A stretch of 64,000 nucleotides of DNA from Bacteroides sp. 51 (lineage in GTDB: Bacteria; Bacteroidota; Bacteroidia; Bacteroidales; Bacteroidaceae), in NCBI RefSeq assembly GCF_010500965.1, contig NZ_QVMI01000013.1, positions 1-64,000 on the forward strand, read 5' to 3'. The first letter of the stretch is position 1; each line of letters starts with the position of its first letter. Below are positions 38,721 to 47,988 of the stretch, piece after piece. The notes beneath the pieces were generated by a model that saw only the letters and a list, made by a program, of their open reading frames with translations, was not told the DNA's origin and did not search any database. The translations under genes and the position numbers were made by a program.

Positions 38721-39896
38721 TCACTTTTGCATGTTCCGGATCATTGCTGCCCGGGTATATATCTCGATCATACACGATTCATCCAGCAACCATTTGGGTT
38801 GGTTTGATTCGTCGGTACGGCCGGTCCAGTCCTTGTAAACCAGTCCGGCATGATCACGGGCATGTTCCCATGCCCAGTCGGCACTCTGGATGATGGCATT
38901 TATGTATTTGGGGTCTTTGTCTACCTCGTATAACTCCTGATAACCGCGGAACAAGACGGTGACAAACCAGGGCAGATCGGCGATATATGGGGTGCCACCA
39001 TCGGTGAATTTTACGTAATATTTGTAACTGCCTTCGGCCATGGCGCGGGCATCATCCAGGTATTTCTTCTCACCGGTGAGCCGGTAGAGCCTTACGGCGG
39101 ATTGTATCATGGTACCTGTATTATAGGTATAGGCGTGTTTCTGCACCTCGCCCTTTTCGGTAAGCAGAGCGTTCCAGATGATATGCAGGGAATCATCGAG
39201 CAAGTATTTCATCATCCAGTTATAGAAACGTTTTCCTTGTTCCAGGTATTGCTCCTCGCCGGTAGCCTCGTATAGTTTGAGTGATAGTACGGTGGCTTTA
39301 CCGTTGGAGCAGGCCGGTTTCTGGTCTTTATGGCCTTCGAGCCAGGACACAGCACCTTCGTATTCGTCCCACCAGCCGCTCATGATAAAGGTCATTACCT
39401 GCCGTGCCCGTTCCAGGTATAAGGGATTGCGAGTAACGGCATAGGAATCAATATAGTCAATTCCCACCAGACCGTTATCGTCATAATAACGGTCTACCTG
39501 GCCAAACTGTACCGGATAGGCCTGATATCCGGGCGGGATACGCTGGTCATCGTAATACTTCTCCACGGCTACGACCATGGAGTCCAGATAGGGTGTATAT
39601 TTCTCCGGGTTGATTTCTGCAAGCAGAATAACGGAAGAGAATACGCCACTCATGGGCCACAGGTAGGATGTTTCCTGCGCGGTGCGGGTTCCGTCCTGGA
39701 AGTAATCCAGATTGGGTTTATAGTCGTTAGGGTAATGCTCGGCAAAGAGGCCATACTGCGGCACGCGGTACTTATCCCAGACGAGGGCGAACATGGACTC
39801 GGCTTTGTCTAGATAGGTTGCATCAGTGGACTGCATGCGGGGAGCGCATGCAGTAACCAATATAAGGGTTGTTAATATGTAGATGGTATGTTTCAT
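38721..39896 (-). CDS. GH76 alpha-1,6-mannanase lipoprotein (second)
   Basis: 391 residues from MKHTIYILTTLILVTAC, a lipoprotein signal with Cys17; an earlier ATG at 39929 would overlap the upstream gene. The GH76 family is an alpha/alpha barrel with two adjacent catalytic aspartates, seen here as Asp139-Asp140 in YYDDNGLVGID. SYLWPMSGVFS and WLDESCMIEIYTRAAM are further family patterns. It is an endo-acting enzyme on alpha-1,6-mannan backbones. The residues after the Cys (APRMQS) are not acidic, so it is probably periplasmic and works on imported pieces. About half the residues look shared with the neighbouring GH76, indicating an old duplication. Confidence 0.92.
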   Translation of the reverse strand: MKHTIYILTTLILVTACAPRMQSTDATYLDKAESMFALVWDKYRVPQYGLFAEHYPNDYKPNLDYFQDGTRTAQETSYLWPMSGVFSSVILLAEINPEKYTPYLDSMVVAVEKYYDDQRIPPGYQAYPVQFGQVDRYYDDNGLVGIDYIDSYAVTRNPLYLERARQVMTFIMSGWWDEYEGAVSWLEGHKDQKPACSNGKATVLSLKLYEATGEEQYLEQGKRFYNWMMKYLLDDSLHIIWNALLTEKGEVQKHAYTYNTGTMIQSAVRLYRLTGEKKYLDDARAMAEGSYKYYVKFTDGGTPYIADLPWFVTVLFRGYQELYEVDKDPKYINAIIQSADWAWEHARDHAGLVYKDWTGRTDESNQPKWLLDESCMIEIYTRAAMIRNMQK

Positions 39897-39906
39897 CTGT
39901 GGCCTA

Positions 39907-41115
39907 TTAGTTTTCTTTATACACTGCAATTGCTGCGTATGATTCTACGACGGCGGCCTGCATGAGGAGTGAGTAATATCGTTTCGGATCGGCTCCTGTC
40001 CAGTCTTCGTAGAAGAATCCCATATCCGTGCGGGCCTTATCGTAACCGTGGTTGATGAAGTTGATATATGCACGAATGTATTTATCGGCCTCTGCATGGA
40101 GAGGAACCAGGTCGATATACGCGCGCAGTAGCTTGGTGTTAAACCAGGGATCGCTGTCCGGAAAGGCCAGTGAAACGCCGTTGCGGGGTTTTACAAAATA
40201 ATCGTAGGCTCCTTGTGCTGAAGCTATGGCGTGGTCAAGATAACTCTTTTCGCCGGTGATGCGATACAGGCAGATGCCGTTTTGTACCATGACGCCGGTA
40301 TTGTAGGTCCATTTATACTTATTCACTGTTCCCAAGTTGTTTTTGTCGTTCCAGTAGCAATTGTCCGTATCAAGCAGATTGTCGCGCAGCCAGGTGTACA
40401 GGCGCTTGGCAAAAGCAAGGACGTCTGCCTTTTCGGATGCATCGCACACCTCATGGTATTGTAACAGGAACTGAGTGGCGTAACCGTTGGAGCATGCCGG
40501 CTTGTTGGAGTCCGATACGCCGGTGAGGTCCTTTTGATCTTCGTTCCACCACAGGGCACCACCTAGTTTATTGTCTTCTCCTGCTTTGAGGAAGGCAACC
40601 ACTTGTTTGGCCTTGGCCAGATAAGCGGCGTTGCCGGTGATGTGGTAGGCTTCGACCAGACTGATGCCGGCAATGGAATTATCGTCATAGAAGCGTGTGC
40701 CGCCGCCGGTGGTTCCATTGGTGGAGGAACCGAAACCAGGAATGTTGTTTCCGGCAGCTCCCTGGCGCCAGTATTTATCGAAGTTGCCGACCAACGTTTC
40801 ATAGTTTACGTTGTAGCCCAGTTGGGTGAGCAATGCGGCACCGGATACGATACCATCAAACGGCCAGAGGTAGGAATATGCCTGGTCGCCTGCCTGTGCA
40901 GGGTAGTTTTCTTTATACAGCCCGGTAGTTTCAGTCTTATAATATACCTGTATTTTATCGAAAATCTCTTTGGCACGTTCTTTATAGTCTACATCGGCTC
41001 CCGCCCCCGGTGGGGGCGTTTGCGGACCGTTGGGTGTCCACTCTTCGGCACCGTCTCCACAGGAAAAGAAAAGAACGGTGGATAGAGTGAGTAGTGATAA
41101 TAATAATTTCTTCAT
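39907..41115 (-). CDS. GH76 alpha-1,6-mannanase lipoprotein (first)
   Basis: 402 residues with lipoprotein Cys19 (VLFFSCGDGAEEW). The catalytic pair is Asp144-Asp145 in RFYDDNSIAGIS; SYLWPFDGIVSG supports the family. The acidic residues after the lipid Cys resemble the surface-export signal of Bacteroidota lipoproteins, so this copy is the candidate surface endo-mannanase that makes pieces for SusC. A Pro/Gly-rich linker follows at about residues 28-42. It is separated from the SusE-like gene by 5 bases. Confidence 0.93.
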   Translation of the reverse strand: MKKLLLSLLTLSTVLFFSCGDGAEEWTPNGPQTPPPGAGADVDYKERAKEIFDKIQVYYKTETTGLYKENYPAQAGDQAYSYLWPFDGIVSGAALLTQLGYNVNYETLVGNFDKYWRQGAAGNNIPGFGSSTNGTTGGGTRFYDDNSIAGISLVEAYHITGNAAYLAKAKQVVAFLKAGEDNKLGGALWWNEDQKDLTGVSDSNKPACSNGYATQFLLQYHEVCDASEKADVLAFAKRLYTWLRDNLLDTDNCYWNDKNNLGTVNKYKWTYNTGVMVQNGICLYRITGEKSYLDHAIASAQGAYDYFVKPRNGVSLAFPDSDPWFNTKLLRAYIDLVPLHAEADKYIRAYINFINHGYDKARTDMGFFYEDWTGADPKRYYSLLMQAAVVESYAAIAVYKEN

Positions 41116-41120
41116 GGTTT

Positions 41121-42239
41121 TTATTGTATATCTGTAAACTGATGAATCATCAATCCATCTTTATTTGTATCAATGGTCACTGTGCACGACTTGCCGTCCA
41201 GTTTACCGGCCATCTTCCATAAATGATCCCATTGCGACCACGGGAACTCGCCTATTTCATAGAAGCTGATGGGTTCAGTATCCGATGGACGTTCTCCATG
41301 AACACCGTCCATACGGCCCCAGCATATATCTGCACCGTTAACAGTAGCAATAAAGTAATATCTTTCTTCTACCCATCCCAGCCATTCGGGAGCACCAGGG
41401 CCACCTGGAATAACAAAGTTAATGGAAGTATTGCGACTTTCAAAGATTCCGCCACCTACATAATTCATATTCGCAATTACGCCAAAACTACAGCCCCAGA
41501 TCATGCGGATTCCTGTAATCCGGTCAATGCTTATTTGTTTGGTATTGAAGTTAATCGTCATCCGTATGGGCGAGTCGTATGCTTCGGTAGACCACGGATT
41601 GCTGCCTTCCACAATCTTGCTGCTGCCGTCTACGGTATACAGAGCCGCGTCTTCGTTTTCAGCATCGGCCAATAACAGATTACCAGCTTTCAGGGTAGTA
41701 TAGATGGTGAATGCTCCATCGCTTACGGTACGGAATGCCGAGTTACCATCCGGATTTTCCGTAGCCGTTCCACGCAGGTACAGTTGCTCGGGTATTTCTT
41801 CATCGGGACGGGTCAGGGTGACTTTCTCAGATACCTCTGCCATGTGCTCTACCCCACCTCGCGAGGCGGTTACCGTCCATTTGAATGAACCGCTTTCACC
41901 GGTTTTCAATCCGGCCTGACGAGCCATTTTATTTAATTCCACATGGGTAAGCGTACGTTTGGACAATCCACCCAAGTCGCTTTGAAGTTTCAGAAGAGGA
42001 TCAGAGAAATTGCCGCTCTCTTTATCAAAGAGTATCTGGTAAATCAGGATTCCGCCATCATTGGCTTTGCCTCCTTCCCAGGAGAAGACAATGTTCTCGG
42101 AGGAAGAAAGGTCGAGTTTAACGGAAGCCGGACCATTAAGGGCATTGGGCACCGTGAAGCCGGTACTCAGATCGTAATCCTCTCCGCATGCGGTAAGGAG
42201 TACGGTCAGGGATAATAGGAAATAATATATCTTTTTCAT
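41121..42239 (-). CDS. SusE-like surface glycan-binding lipoprotein
   Basis: 372 residues. The lipoprotein Cys18 (TVLLTACGEDYD) is followed by acidic residues, consistent with surface display. The N-terminal SusE domain (PNALNGPASVKLDLSSSENIVFSWEGG) is an immunoglobulin-like fold, and a middle EEIPEQLYLRGTATEN begins a carbohydrate-binding-like section. It should bind alpha-mannan next to SusC/SusD. It is placed between susD and the GH76 genes, the standard position. Confidence 0.85.
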   Translation of the reverse strand: MKKIYYFLLSLTVLLTACGEDYDLSTGFTVPNALNGPASVKLDLSSSENIVFSWEGGKANDGGILIYQILFDKESGNFSDPLLKLQSDLGGLSKRTLTHVELNKMARQAGLKTGESGSFKWTVTASRGGVEHMAEVSEKVTLTRPDEEIPEQLYLRGTATENPDGNSAFRTVSDGAFTIYTTLKAGNLLLADAENEDAALYTVDGSSKIVEGSNPWSTEAYDSPIRMTINFNTKQISIDRITGIRMIWGCSFGVIANMNYVGGGIFESRNTSINFVIPGGPGAPEWLGWVEERYYFIATVNGADICWGRMDGVHGERPSDTEPISFYEIGEFPWSQWDHLWKMAGKLDGKSCTVTIDTNKDGLMIHQFTDIQ

Positions 42240-42259
42240 TGTATTTCTATGTTTTAGAT

Positions 42260-43795
42260 TTACCAGTTAGGGTTCTGAGTCAGATTTTTATTCAAATCCC
42301 GTTCGCTTTGCGGTATTGGCCACAAATAATGCTTATCGGTATTGAACGTTCTTTGCTCTACACGCATAAATCCGTTATCCGTACCAATGATTTCCCCGGT
42401 ATACAGTCCGTGACACCAGCCGTTCATGACTTCTTTTCCAATCTTCCAGCGGATAATATCTTTGTAGCGCAAACCTTCCAGCGCAAGTTCCGAACGACGC
42501 TCGCGACGAATAACATTCACAATATCCGTTGTTCCGGGGAACTGTAATACGGCATTATCCGTAAAACCTGCACGTTGGCGAATCAGGCGGATGGTTTCAT
42601 TCCATGCCGTTTCGTTCATTTCTCCCAGTTCGGCCAGTGCTTCGGCATGCATCAACAGTACATCGGCATAGCGGATAAGGATAATGTTCAAGCCCGACAT
42701 ATTGCCGCCACGGAAAGTCTTATCCCAGTATTTCTTGATATAGTAACCCGTTGGCGAACAGTTTGAACTGTAGCCGTATCCATCGGGAGCTACTCCCGGG
42801 CTGGTATTAATGGTAGTATAGGTTCCATCCGCCATCTGATAGCTGTTGCCGGAGTACACAATGGTAGCATCCAGTCGTGGATCGCCGTCCAGGTAACTAT
42901 CTACTAATTCCTGTAGGGGCGCAAGCTGTGCGTAGCCTCCCAATGTAGGCGGCAGAAACTCGTATTGCTTGTTATGCTCTCTTTCAGGCGAGATGTATTG
43001 AAGGTCGAGAATGACTTCTTCATTGTTTTCATTCGCCACTTCGAACAATCCGCTATAACTTGGAAACAGACGATGCGGACCTTGTTTCATAATCCTATCG
43101 GTTACGGCTTTTACTTCCTTCCAGTTCCCTTCGAATAACAGGATACGCGCCTTTAGCGCCATAGCTGCCCAGCGTGTGATGCGTCCTTTATCCGCATCGC
43201 CATAGCTTGCCGGAAGAGCGTTATTGTCAATAATGGTGGTAAGTTCTTCCAGTATCTTTGTTACTATTTCCTGTTTGGGGGTACGCACAAGTTGTTGCGA
43301 CTCTTTTATGCTGATCACATTCGTAAAATAAGGAACATCGCCGAACCTGGAGTACAGTTCAAAGTAGTGGAAAGCGCGGATAACGGTGGCTTCGGCAATG
43401 TATTGTTCCTTTGTTTCGGCACTTAGTCCGGGAACACGGTCAATGTTATTAAGAAGCTCGTTGCACTTTTTAACACCTCCATACCGACTGTCCCAAACAG
43501 ATTTCAGGTAAGGATAATCCGTAGAGTGTGTTCCGCTGCCAATGGCCTGATTAAACCCTACCGTAGCTTTGGTATACGCGTTGTCCGACATGGCATCGGC
43601 ATAGAGAACTTCTTCGGCACTGAATAGCGTGGGATAACATCCATTCAGTGAGTAGATGGCTGCCTCGGGCTTTTCCCAATACGTGAGGTCGGTTTCCTTG
43701 TCGTATGGCGCACTGTCCAGACCTACACATGCAGAGGTTGTAGCAACAAGTGCTGTGTATAATATGGTTTTATATATATTGTTTTTCATCTTCAA
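42260..43795 (-). CDS. SusD/RagB-family nutrient-binding lipoprotein
   Basis: 511 residues with a lipoprotein signal (VATTSACVGLDSAPYD). TPR-like helices carry a CNELLNNIDRVPGLS motif, AEATVIRAFHYFELYSRFGDVP and, near the end, ELALEGLRYKDIIRWKIG, all typical of SusD. It forms the lid of the SusCD pair. It starts immediately after susC ends, with no gap. Confidence 0.95.
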   Translation of the reverse strand: MKMKNNIYKTILYTALVATTSACVGLDSAPYDKETDLTYWEKPEAAIYSLNGCYPTLFSAEEVLYADAMSDNAYTKATVGFNQAIGSGTHSTDYPYLKSVWDSRYGGVKKCNELLNNIDRVPGLSAETKEQYIAEATVIRAFHYFELYSRFGDVPYFTNVISIKESQQLVRTPKQEIVTKILEELTTIIDNNALPASYGDADKGRITRWAAMALKARILLFEGNWKEVKAVTDRIMKQGPHRLFPSYSGLFEVANENNEEVILDLQYISPEREHNKQYEFLPPTLGGYAQLAPLQELVDSYLDGDPRLDATIVYSGNSYQMADGTYTTINTSPGVAPDGYGYSSNCSPTGYYIKKYWDKTFRGGNMSGLNIILIRYADVLLMHAEALAELGEMNETAWNETIRLIRQRAGFTDNAVLQFPGTTDIVNVIRRERRSELALEGLRYKDIIRWKIGKEVMNGWCHGLYTGEIIGTDNGFMRVEQRTFNTDKHYLWPIPQSERDLNKNLTQNPNW

Positions 43796-46786
43796 TTAAA
43801 ATTTAACGTTCAACCCAACAGAATATACTTTGGACACAGGATAGATACGTCCACCCCCGTCGCTTGTTTCAGGGTCCCACCCGCCTTTGAGGTCGGTGAA
43901 TGTCAGCAGGTTTTGTCCGGTGAGGTACACGCGCAGGTCTTTTATAAAGAACCTGGATAACCATTCCTTTGGCAATGTGTAGCCAATCTGGAGGTTTTTC
44001 AGACGAAGGTAAGCTGCATCCTGTATCCAGAAGTCGGATTTGGCTGCATTGTTAGCCGATTCTGATCCAACCGTTAACCGGGGGTACGTTGCGCCGGGGT
44101 TCTCCGGAGTCCAACGATCCAGATGGAAGTCGAAAACCGGTCCTTCGTTATTGTTGTGGAAGGCTTCCATAGATTCGCCACGTAGCCATACATTGCGCCG
44201 CCCTACACCTTGCCAAAACATGGATAAATCAAACCCCTTCCATTTCAGGCCATAACTGAACCCGTAGGTTAAGTGCGGAAAGTTATCGGTAAGAATAAAG
44301 CGGTCGTCATCCTCCTTCACCAGTCCGTCATTGTTTTTGTCCAGGTAGCGGATATCGCCGGGTTTGGGCGTGATACCGTCCAGCCAGGGGCCTGCGGCCA
44401 CTTCCTGCTCGTTCTGGAAGAATCCGTTTGAGCGGTAAGCATAGTATGAGTTCATGGCATAGCCTTCGCGGATGATGGTATTTACATCTGTACCGTTAAT
44501 CCAGTATTCGCCACGGGTATCGAGTACTTCGTTCTTGCTGTCGGACAGGTTACCGGCTACGGTATGTTCCACATTTCCGGTTTTGAAGCGGTAGTTGGCC
44601 GATACTTCCCAACCCTGGTTACGTACTTTGGCTGCATTCTGTACAGGTCCTTCTTTGGCTACTCCGTAAGTACCCGGAACCGGTAGTTTGATAAGAATAT
44701 CATTGGTGGTATAATTAAAGTAGCCAACGGTTACGTTAAGGCTGTTATCGAAAAAGCCAAGGTCGATACCTAAATCTATCATAGAAGTTGTTTCCCACTT
44801 AATATCAGGATTGGCTACGGCAAAGTTAGCCACATTCACCACATTGCTTCCAAAGTTATATCCGGGAGCAACACCTACGGCCGACATGTAGGCATAGTCA
44901 TCAATACGGTTGTTGCCGACAAGTCCCCACGATCCGCGAAGTTTCATGGATGAGACGTAGTTCTTCATGTTTCCATAAAAAGCTTCTTCGGAAATACGCC
45001 ATCCACCGGATAATGATGGGAACCAGCCCCCACGGTTGCCTTTGACAAATTTGGAAGAAACGTCATAACGGAGGTTAGCTTCGAACAGGTAACGCTCGTC
45101 AAAGTTGTAGTTCAACCGGCCAAAGCCTGAGTAAATGGCCCAATCTTTTCCTTGTCCCATGTTGGCTACATTGGTTAGTTGCCAGCCACCCATAATATCG
45201 TAATCGGCAGTTTCGGTAAGACGGTATGTTTCAAAACCCTTGTACCGGCTTCCTTCATAAGCATACCCGGCCATAGCGCCTACATTATGTTTGCCGAAGC
45301 TGTTATTATAGGTAAGCATTAGGTTTGTAGTGATGTTTTCTGTGCGATAAGATTGTTCAGTCATACGGTTTTCCGCATCGCCTGTTCCCGGTATGGATTT
45401 CCGATTTTCGTGGGTGCGATTGTTCAACAGCTGTCCGCCAACCATACCTTTCAGGAAAAGACCGTCCCAAATCTTATATTCGGCATTAAATACAGCGGAT
45501 AGATCATCGTTTGAAGCCTGCCGGTAGCCACCCTGTTCAAGGCGGGCCAGCGCATTGGTATTACTTCCACTGGGATAGGTGTAGCCGTTTTCATCTTTTA
45601 TCGGATAAATGGTAGGCATGCGAGTACACTGTTCAATGAGCCATTCTGTCCAGTAGGCATGATCCTTTATTTCATTGCGTACATAAGATACGCTGGCATT
45701 GAATTTAAAGCGGTCGTTAAACTGATGAGATACATTTACACGTCCGTTGTATCGTTCCATTCCATAATCCGGACCTTTGAACATACTTTCCTGATTCATG
45801 TATCCGGCGGATACCAGATACGTGGTTTTGTCCGTGCCTCCGGTAAGCGACAGGGTATGCGATTGTTGCGGAGAGTTGTTCTTGTATATCTCTTCCAGCC
45901 AGTTCACATTCGGTCCGCCGTTGCGGTAGTAAGCTATTTGCTCAGGAGTAAAGGCAATGGATCTGCCTGAGTTGAGCAATGCTTCGTTGCGCATTTCGGC
46001 ATATATCCATGAGTCTACCATATTAGGGAGTGAAGTGGGTTTCTGTATTCCGTATTGGAATTCATATTGTACCTCATTTCTTCCCGCGGTTCCTTTTTTA
46101 GTAGTAATAAGGATTACGCCGTTGGATGCGCGCGAACCGTAAATGGCTGTAGATGCGGCATCTTTAAGGATGGAGATGCTTTCAATATCCGAAGGGTTCA
46201 CGTTCTGTATATCGCCCTGTATACCGTCAATGATCACCATGGGGTCGTTATTATTCATGGTGTTCAGACCGCGCACGTTGATGCTGGGACGTGATCCGGG
46301 TTGAGAATTGGATTGCTGAATAACCAGTCCCGGTGCAGAACCTTGAAGAGCTTCTACAAGGTTGGTAATGGGCTTTCCTTCGAGGTCGGCCGATGAAATG
46401 GTAGATACGGACCCGGTAAGGTTAACTTTCTTTTGTGTTCCATAGCCTACCACAACAATATCTTGCAAAGCAATTACATCCGAACGGAGAACGAGAGCAA
46501 TATTTGTACGGTTGTTTACAGGTATCTCCTGTGTTTCATATCCGATGGCCGAAATAACCAACACGGCGTTAGGTGCAGTTTGAAGCAAGAAGTTACCATC
46601 CAGATCGGTAGCGGTACCGTTTTGAGTACCCTTAACCAGCACTGTAGCGCCGATTAAGCTTTCTCCGTCTGCCATAACATTGCCACGTACTGTGATTGTG
46701 TTCTGAGCATAGATACCAACAGTGGGTAACATACTCAAACATGCAAATACGCACAGTAATGCTTTTCTTAGCTTAGAGTGTTTCAT
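43796..46786 (-). CDS. SusC/RagA-family TonB-linked outer membrane protein
   Basis: 996 residues. A signal peptide (to about residue 28) precedes the carboxypeptidase-regulatory-like domain (NTITVRGNVMADGESLIGAT), a TonB-box-like DIVVVGYGTQKK (the SusC hallmark), a plug with GSRPSINVRGLNTMNNNDPM and VIIDGIQGD, and a large barrel ending VYSVGLNVKF. It imports oligosaccharides held by SusD using TonB energy. No STN domain is present, so no anti-sigma signalling is expected, which fits the GntR-type regulator. Confidence 0.96.
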   Translation of the reverse strand: MKHSKLRKALLCVFACLSMLPTVGIYAQNTITVRGNVMADGESLIGATVLVKGTQNGTATDLDGNFLLQTAPNAVLVISAIGYETQEIPVNNRTNIALVLRSDVIALQDIVVVGYGTQKKVNLTGSVSTISSADLEGKPITNLVEALQGSAPGLVIQQSNSQPGSRPSINVRGLNTMNNNDPMVIIDGIQGDIQNVNPSDIESISILKDAASTAIYGSRASNGVILITTKKGTAGRNEVQYEFQYGIQKPTSLPNMVDSWIYAEMRNEALLNSGRSIAFTPEQIAYYRNGGPNVNWLEEIYKNNSPQQSHTLSLTGGTDKTTYLVSAGYMNQESMFKGPDYGMERYNGRVNVSHQFNDRFKFNASVSYVRNEIKDHAYWTEWLIEQCTRMPTIYPIKDENGYTYPSGSNTNALARLEQGGYRQASNDDLSAVFNAEYKIWDGLFLKGMVGGQLLNNRTHENRKSIPGTGDAENRMTEQSYRTENITTNLMLTYNNSFGKHNVGAMAGYAYEGSRYKGFETYRLTETADYDIMGGWQLTNVANMGQGKDWAIYSGFGRLNYNFDERYLFEANLRYDVSSKFVKGNRGGWFPSLSGGWRISEEAFYGNMKNYVSSMKLRGSWGLVGNNRIDDYAYMSAVGVAPGYNFGSNVVNVANFAVANPDIKWETTSMIDLGIDLGFFDNSLNVTVGYFNYTTNDILIKLPVPGTYGVAKEGPVQNAAKVRNQGWEVSANYRFKTGNVEHTVAGNLSDSKNEVLDTRGEYWINGTDVNTIIREGYAMNSYYAYRSNGFFQNEQEVAAGPWLDGITPKPGDIRYLDKNNDGLVKEDDDRFILTDNFPHLTYGFSYGLKWKGFDLSMFWQGVGRRNVWLRGESMEAFHNNNEGPVFDFHLDRWTPENPGATYPRLTVGSESANNAAKSDFWIQDAAYLRLKNLQIGYTLPKEWLSRFFIKDLRVYLTGQNLLTFTDLKGGWDPETSDGGGRIYPVSKVYSVGLNVKF

Positions 46787-46875
46787 AATAATAATTAAAT
46801 GGTTGATAATTACGTAACTTTATAGTCCTGTGTTTTCCTGTTAACTGTTTACCTTAAAAAAACGAATACCTTTTA

Positions 46876-47973
46876 TTATTTATCCAGTTGCGCCAGCGCA
46901 AAGGCATAGGCTCCCAAAGCTATGGCTTTGCTTGTTCCAAGTGATGAAACGGCAATTCCAATGCTCTTTTTACGGTTATATGCCACTTTCCTTTCCGTGC
47001 CGGGAACGGGGATCATTGTTTTGTCTTCCTGCATGAACTGAGAATGTTCTTCTGGGTCCATCAGGTTATAAACCTCTGTTTGCACTGCCGGGAAAGACAG
47101 TCCTGCAAAGGTTCCTATGGGCTTTTGCATTTCCTTTATCATAGGCGGAATGATATATTTGGCGGCTCCGGAAACTCCACCGCCTATAACCACCAGACCA
47201 TCTACTATGGTAAGGGCGTATGAAAGGGCATGTCCTGCCAGTTGCCCCAGCTCTTCGAAACTACGAATGGCTGCCTGCCGGTTGCCTTCCTTTTTACCCT
47301 CGGCAATATCATAGATATCTTTGGGAGAAAGATGCTCCGCATCTTCGGAAGACAATTCCTGATATACCCGTTTTACGGCGCGGATACTTACGCTTTCTTC
47401 GGCAATCATTTCGGGATATTTGCCGTTGCGGAATATCCACATATCACCTCCCACTCCGTTATCGCCCGTAAGAAGTATATTGTCAATAACTACTCCCGCG
47501 CCAAAACCGGTACCGAGCGTAATCCCCAACAGGTTTTTATAACGCCGGTTACTACCCCACTCTTCCAGCTTGCGATTTACGTCCGGAAGCATTCCGGCTA
47601 AGGCTTCACCGTAGGCAAACAGGTTTCCATCGTTATTGATAAATACCGGAATACGAAATTTCGCTTCGAGAAACGGGCCCAATGCTACCCCTCCCCGAAA
47701 GGAAGAGAAGTTTGGAAGATCGCCAATGATACCGTTCTTATAGTCGGCCGGACCGGGGAAAGCAAAGCTTATGGCCACTGGTTTGACGGTTAATTCTGAT
47801 TTAATCCTGTTGAATCCCTGAACAAGTGTATCCAAACATTTATTCAGATTATCCGAATGGGCAGGAAGTACCACCGATTTCACTATTTCCTGATTGCTTT
47901 GTATGGCGGAGAAAACAAAGTTGGTTCCTCCGGCATCCAGCGTTAACACTACCCGATTATCATGTGTATACAT
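46876..47973 (-). CDS. ROK-family sugar kinase, probable mannokinase
   Basis: 365 residues. ROK features: ATP phosphate-binding LDAGGTNFVFSAI, FINNDGNLFAYGEALAG with the catalytic Asp in NND, and LGITLGTGFGAGVVID. The usual zinc motif CxCGxxGC is missing: the segment after GDNGVGGDMWIF has no cysteines. Context with mannose-6-phosphate isomerase makes mannose (or fructose) phosphorylation the best guess. It is 15 bases after the isomerase gene, and susC follows after 89 bases. Confidence 0.85.
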   Translation of the reverse strand: MYTHDNRVVLTLDAGGTNFVFSAIQSNQEIVKSVVLPAHSDNLNKCLDTLVQGFNRIKSELTVKPVAISFAFPGPADYKNGIIGDLPNFSSFRGGVALGPFLEAKFRIPVFINNDGNLFAYGEALAGMLPDVNRKLEEWGSNRRYKNLLGITLGTGFGAGVVIDNILLTGDNGVGGDMWIFRNGKYPEMIAEESVSIRAVKRVYQELSSEDAEHLSPKDIYDIAEGKKEGNRQAAIRSFEELGQLAGHALSYALTIVDGLVVIGGGVSGAAKYIIPPMIKEMQKPIGTFAGLSFPAVQTEVYNLMDPEEHSQFMQEDKTMIPVPGTERKVAYNRKKSIGIAVSSLGTSKAIALGAYAFALAQLDK

Positions 47974-47988
47974 CTTCTTTTCAATGAT

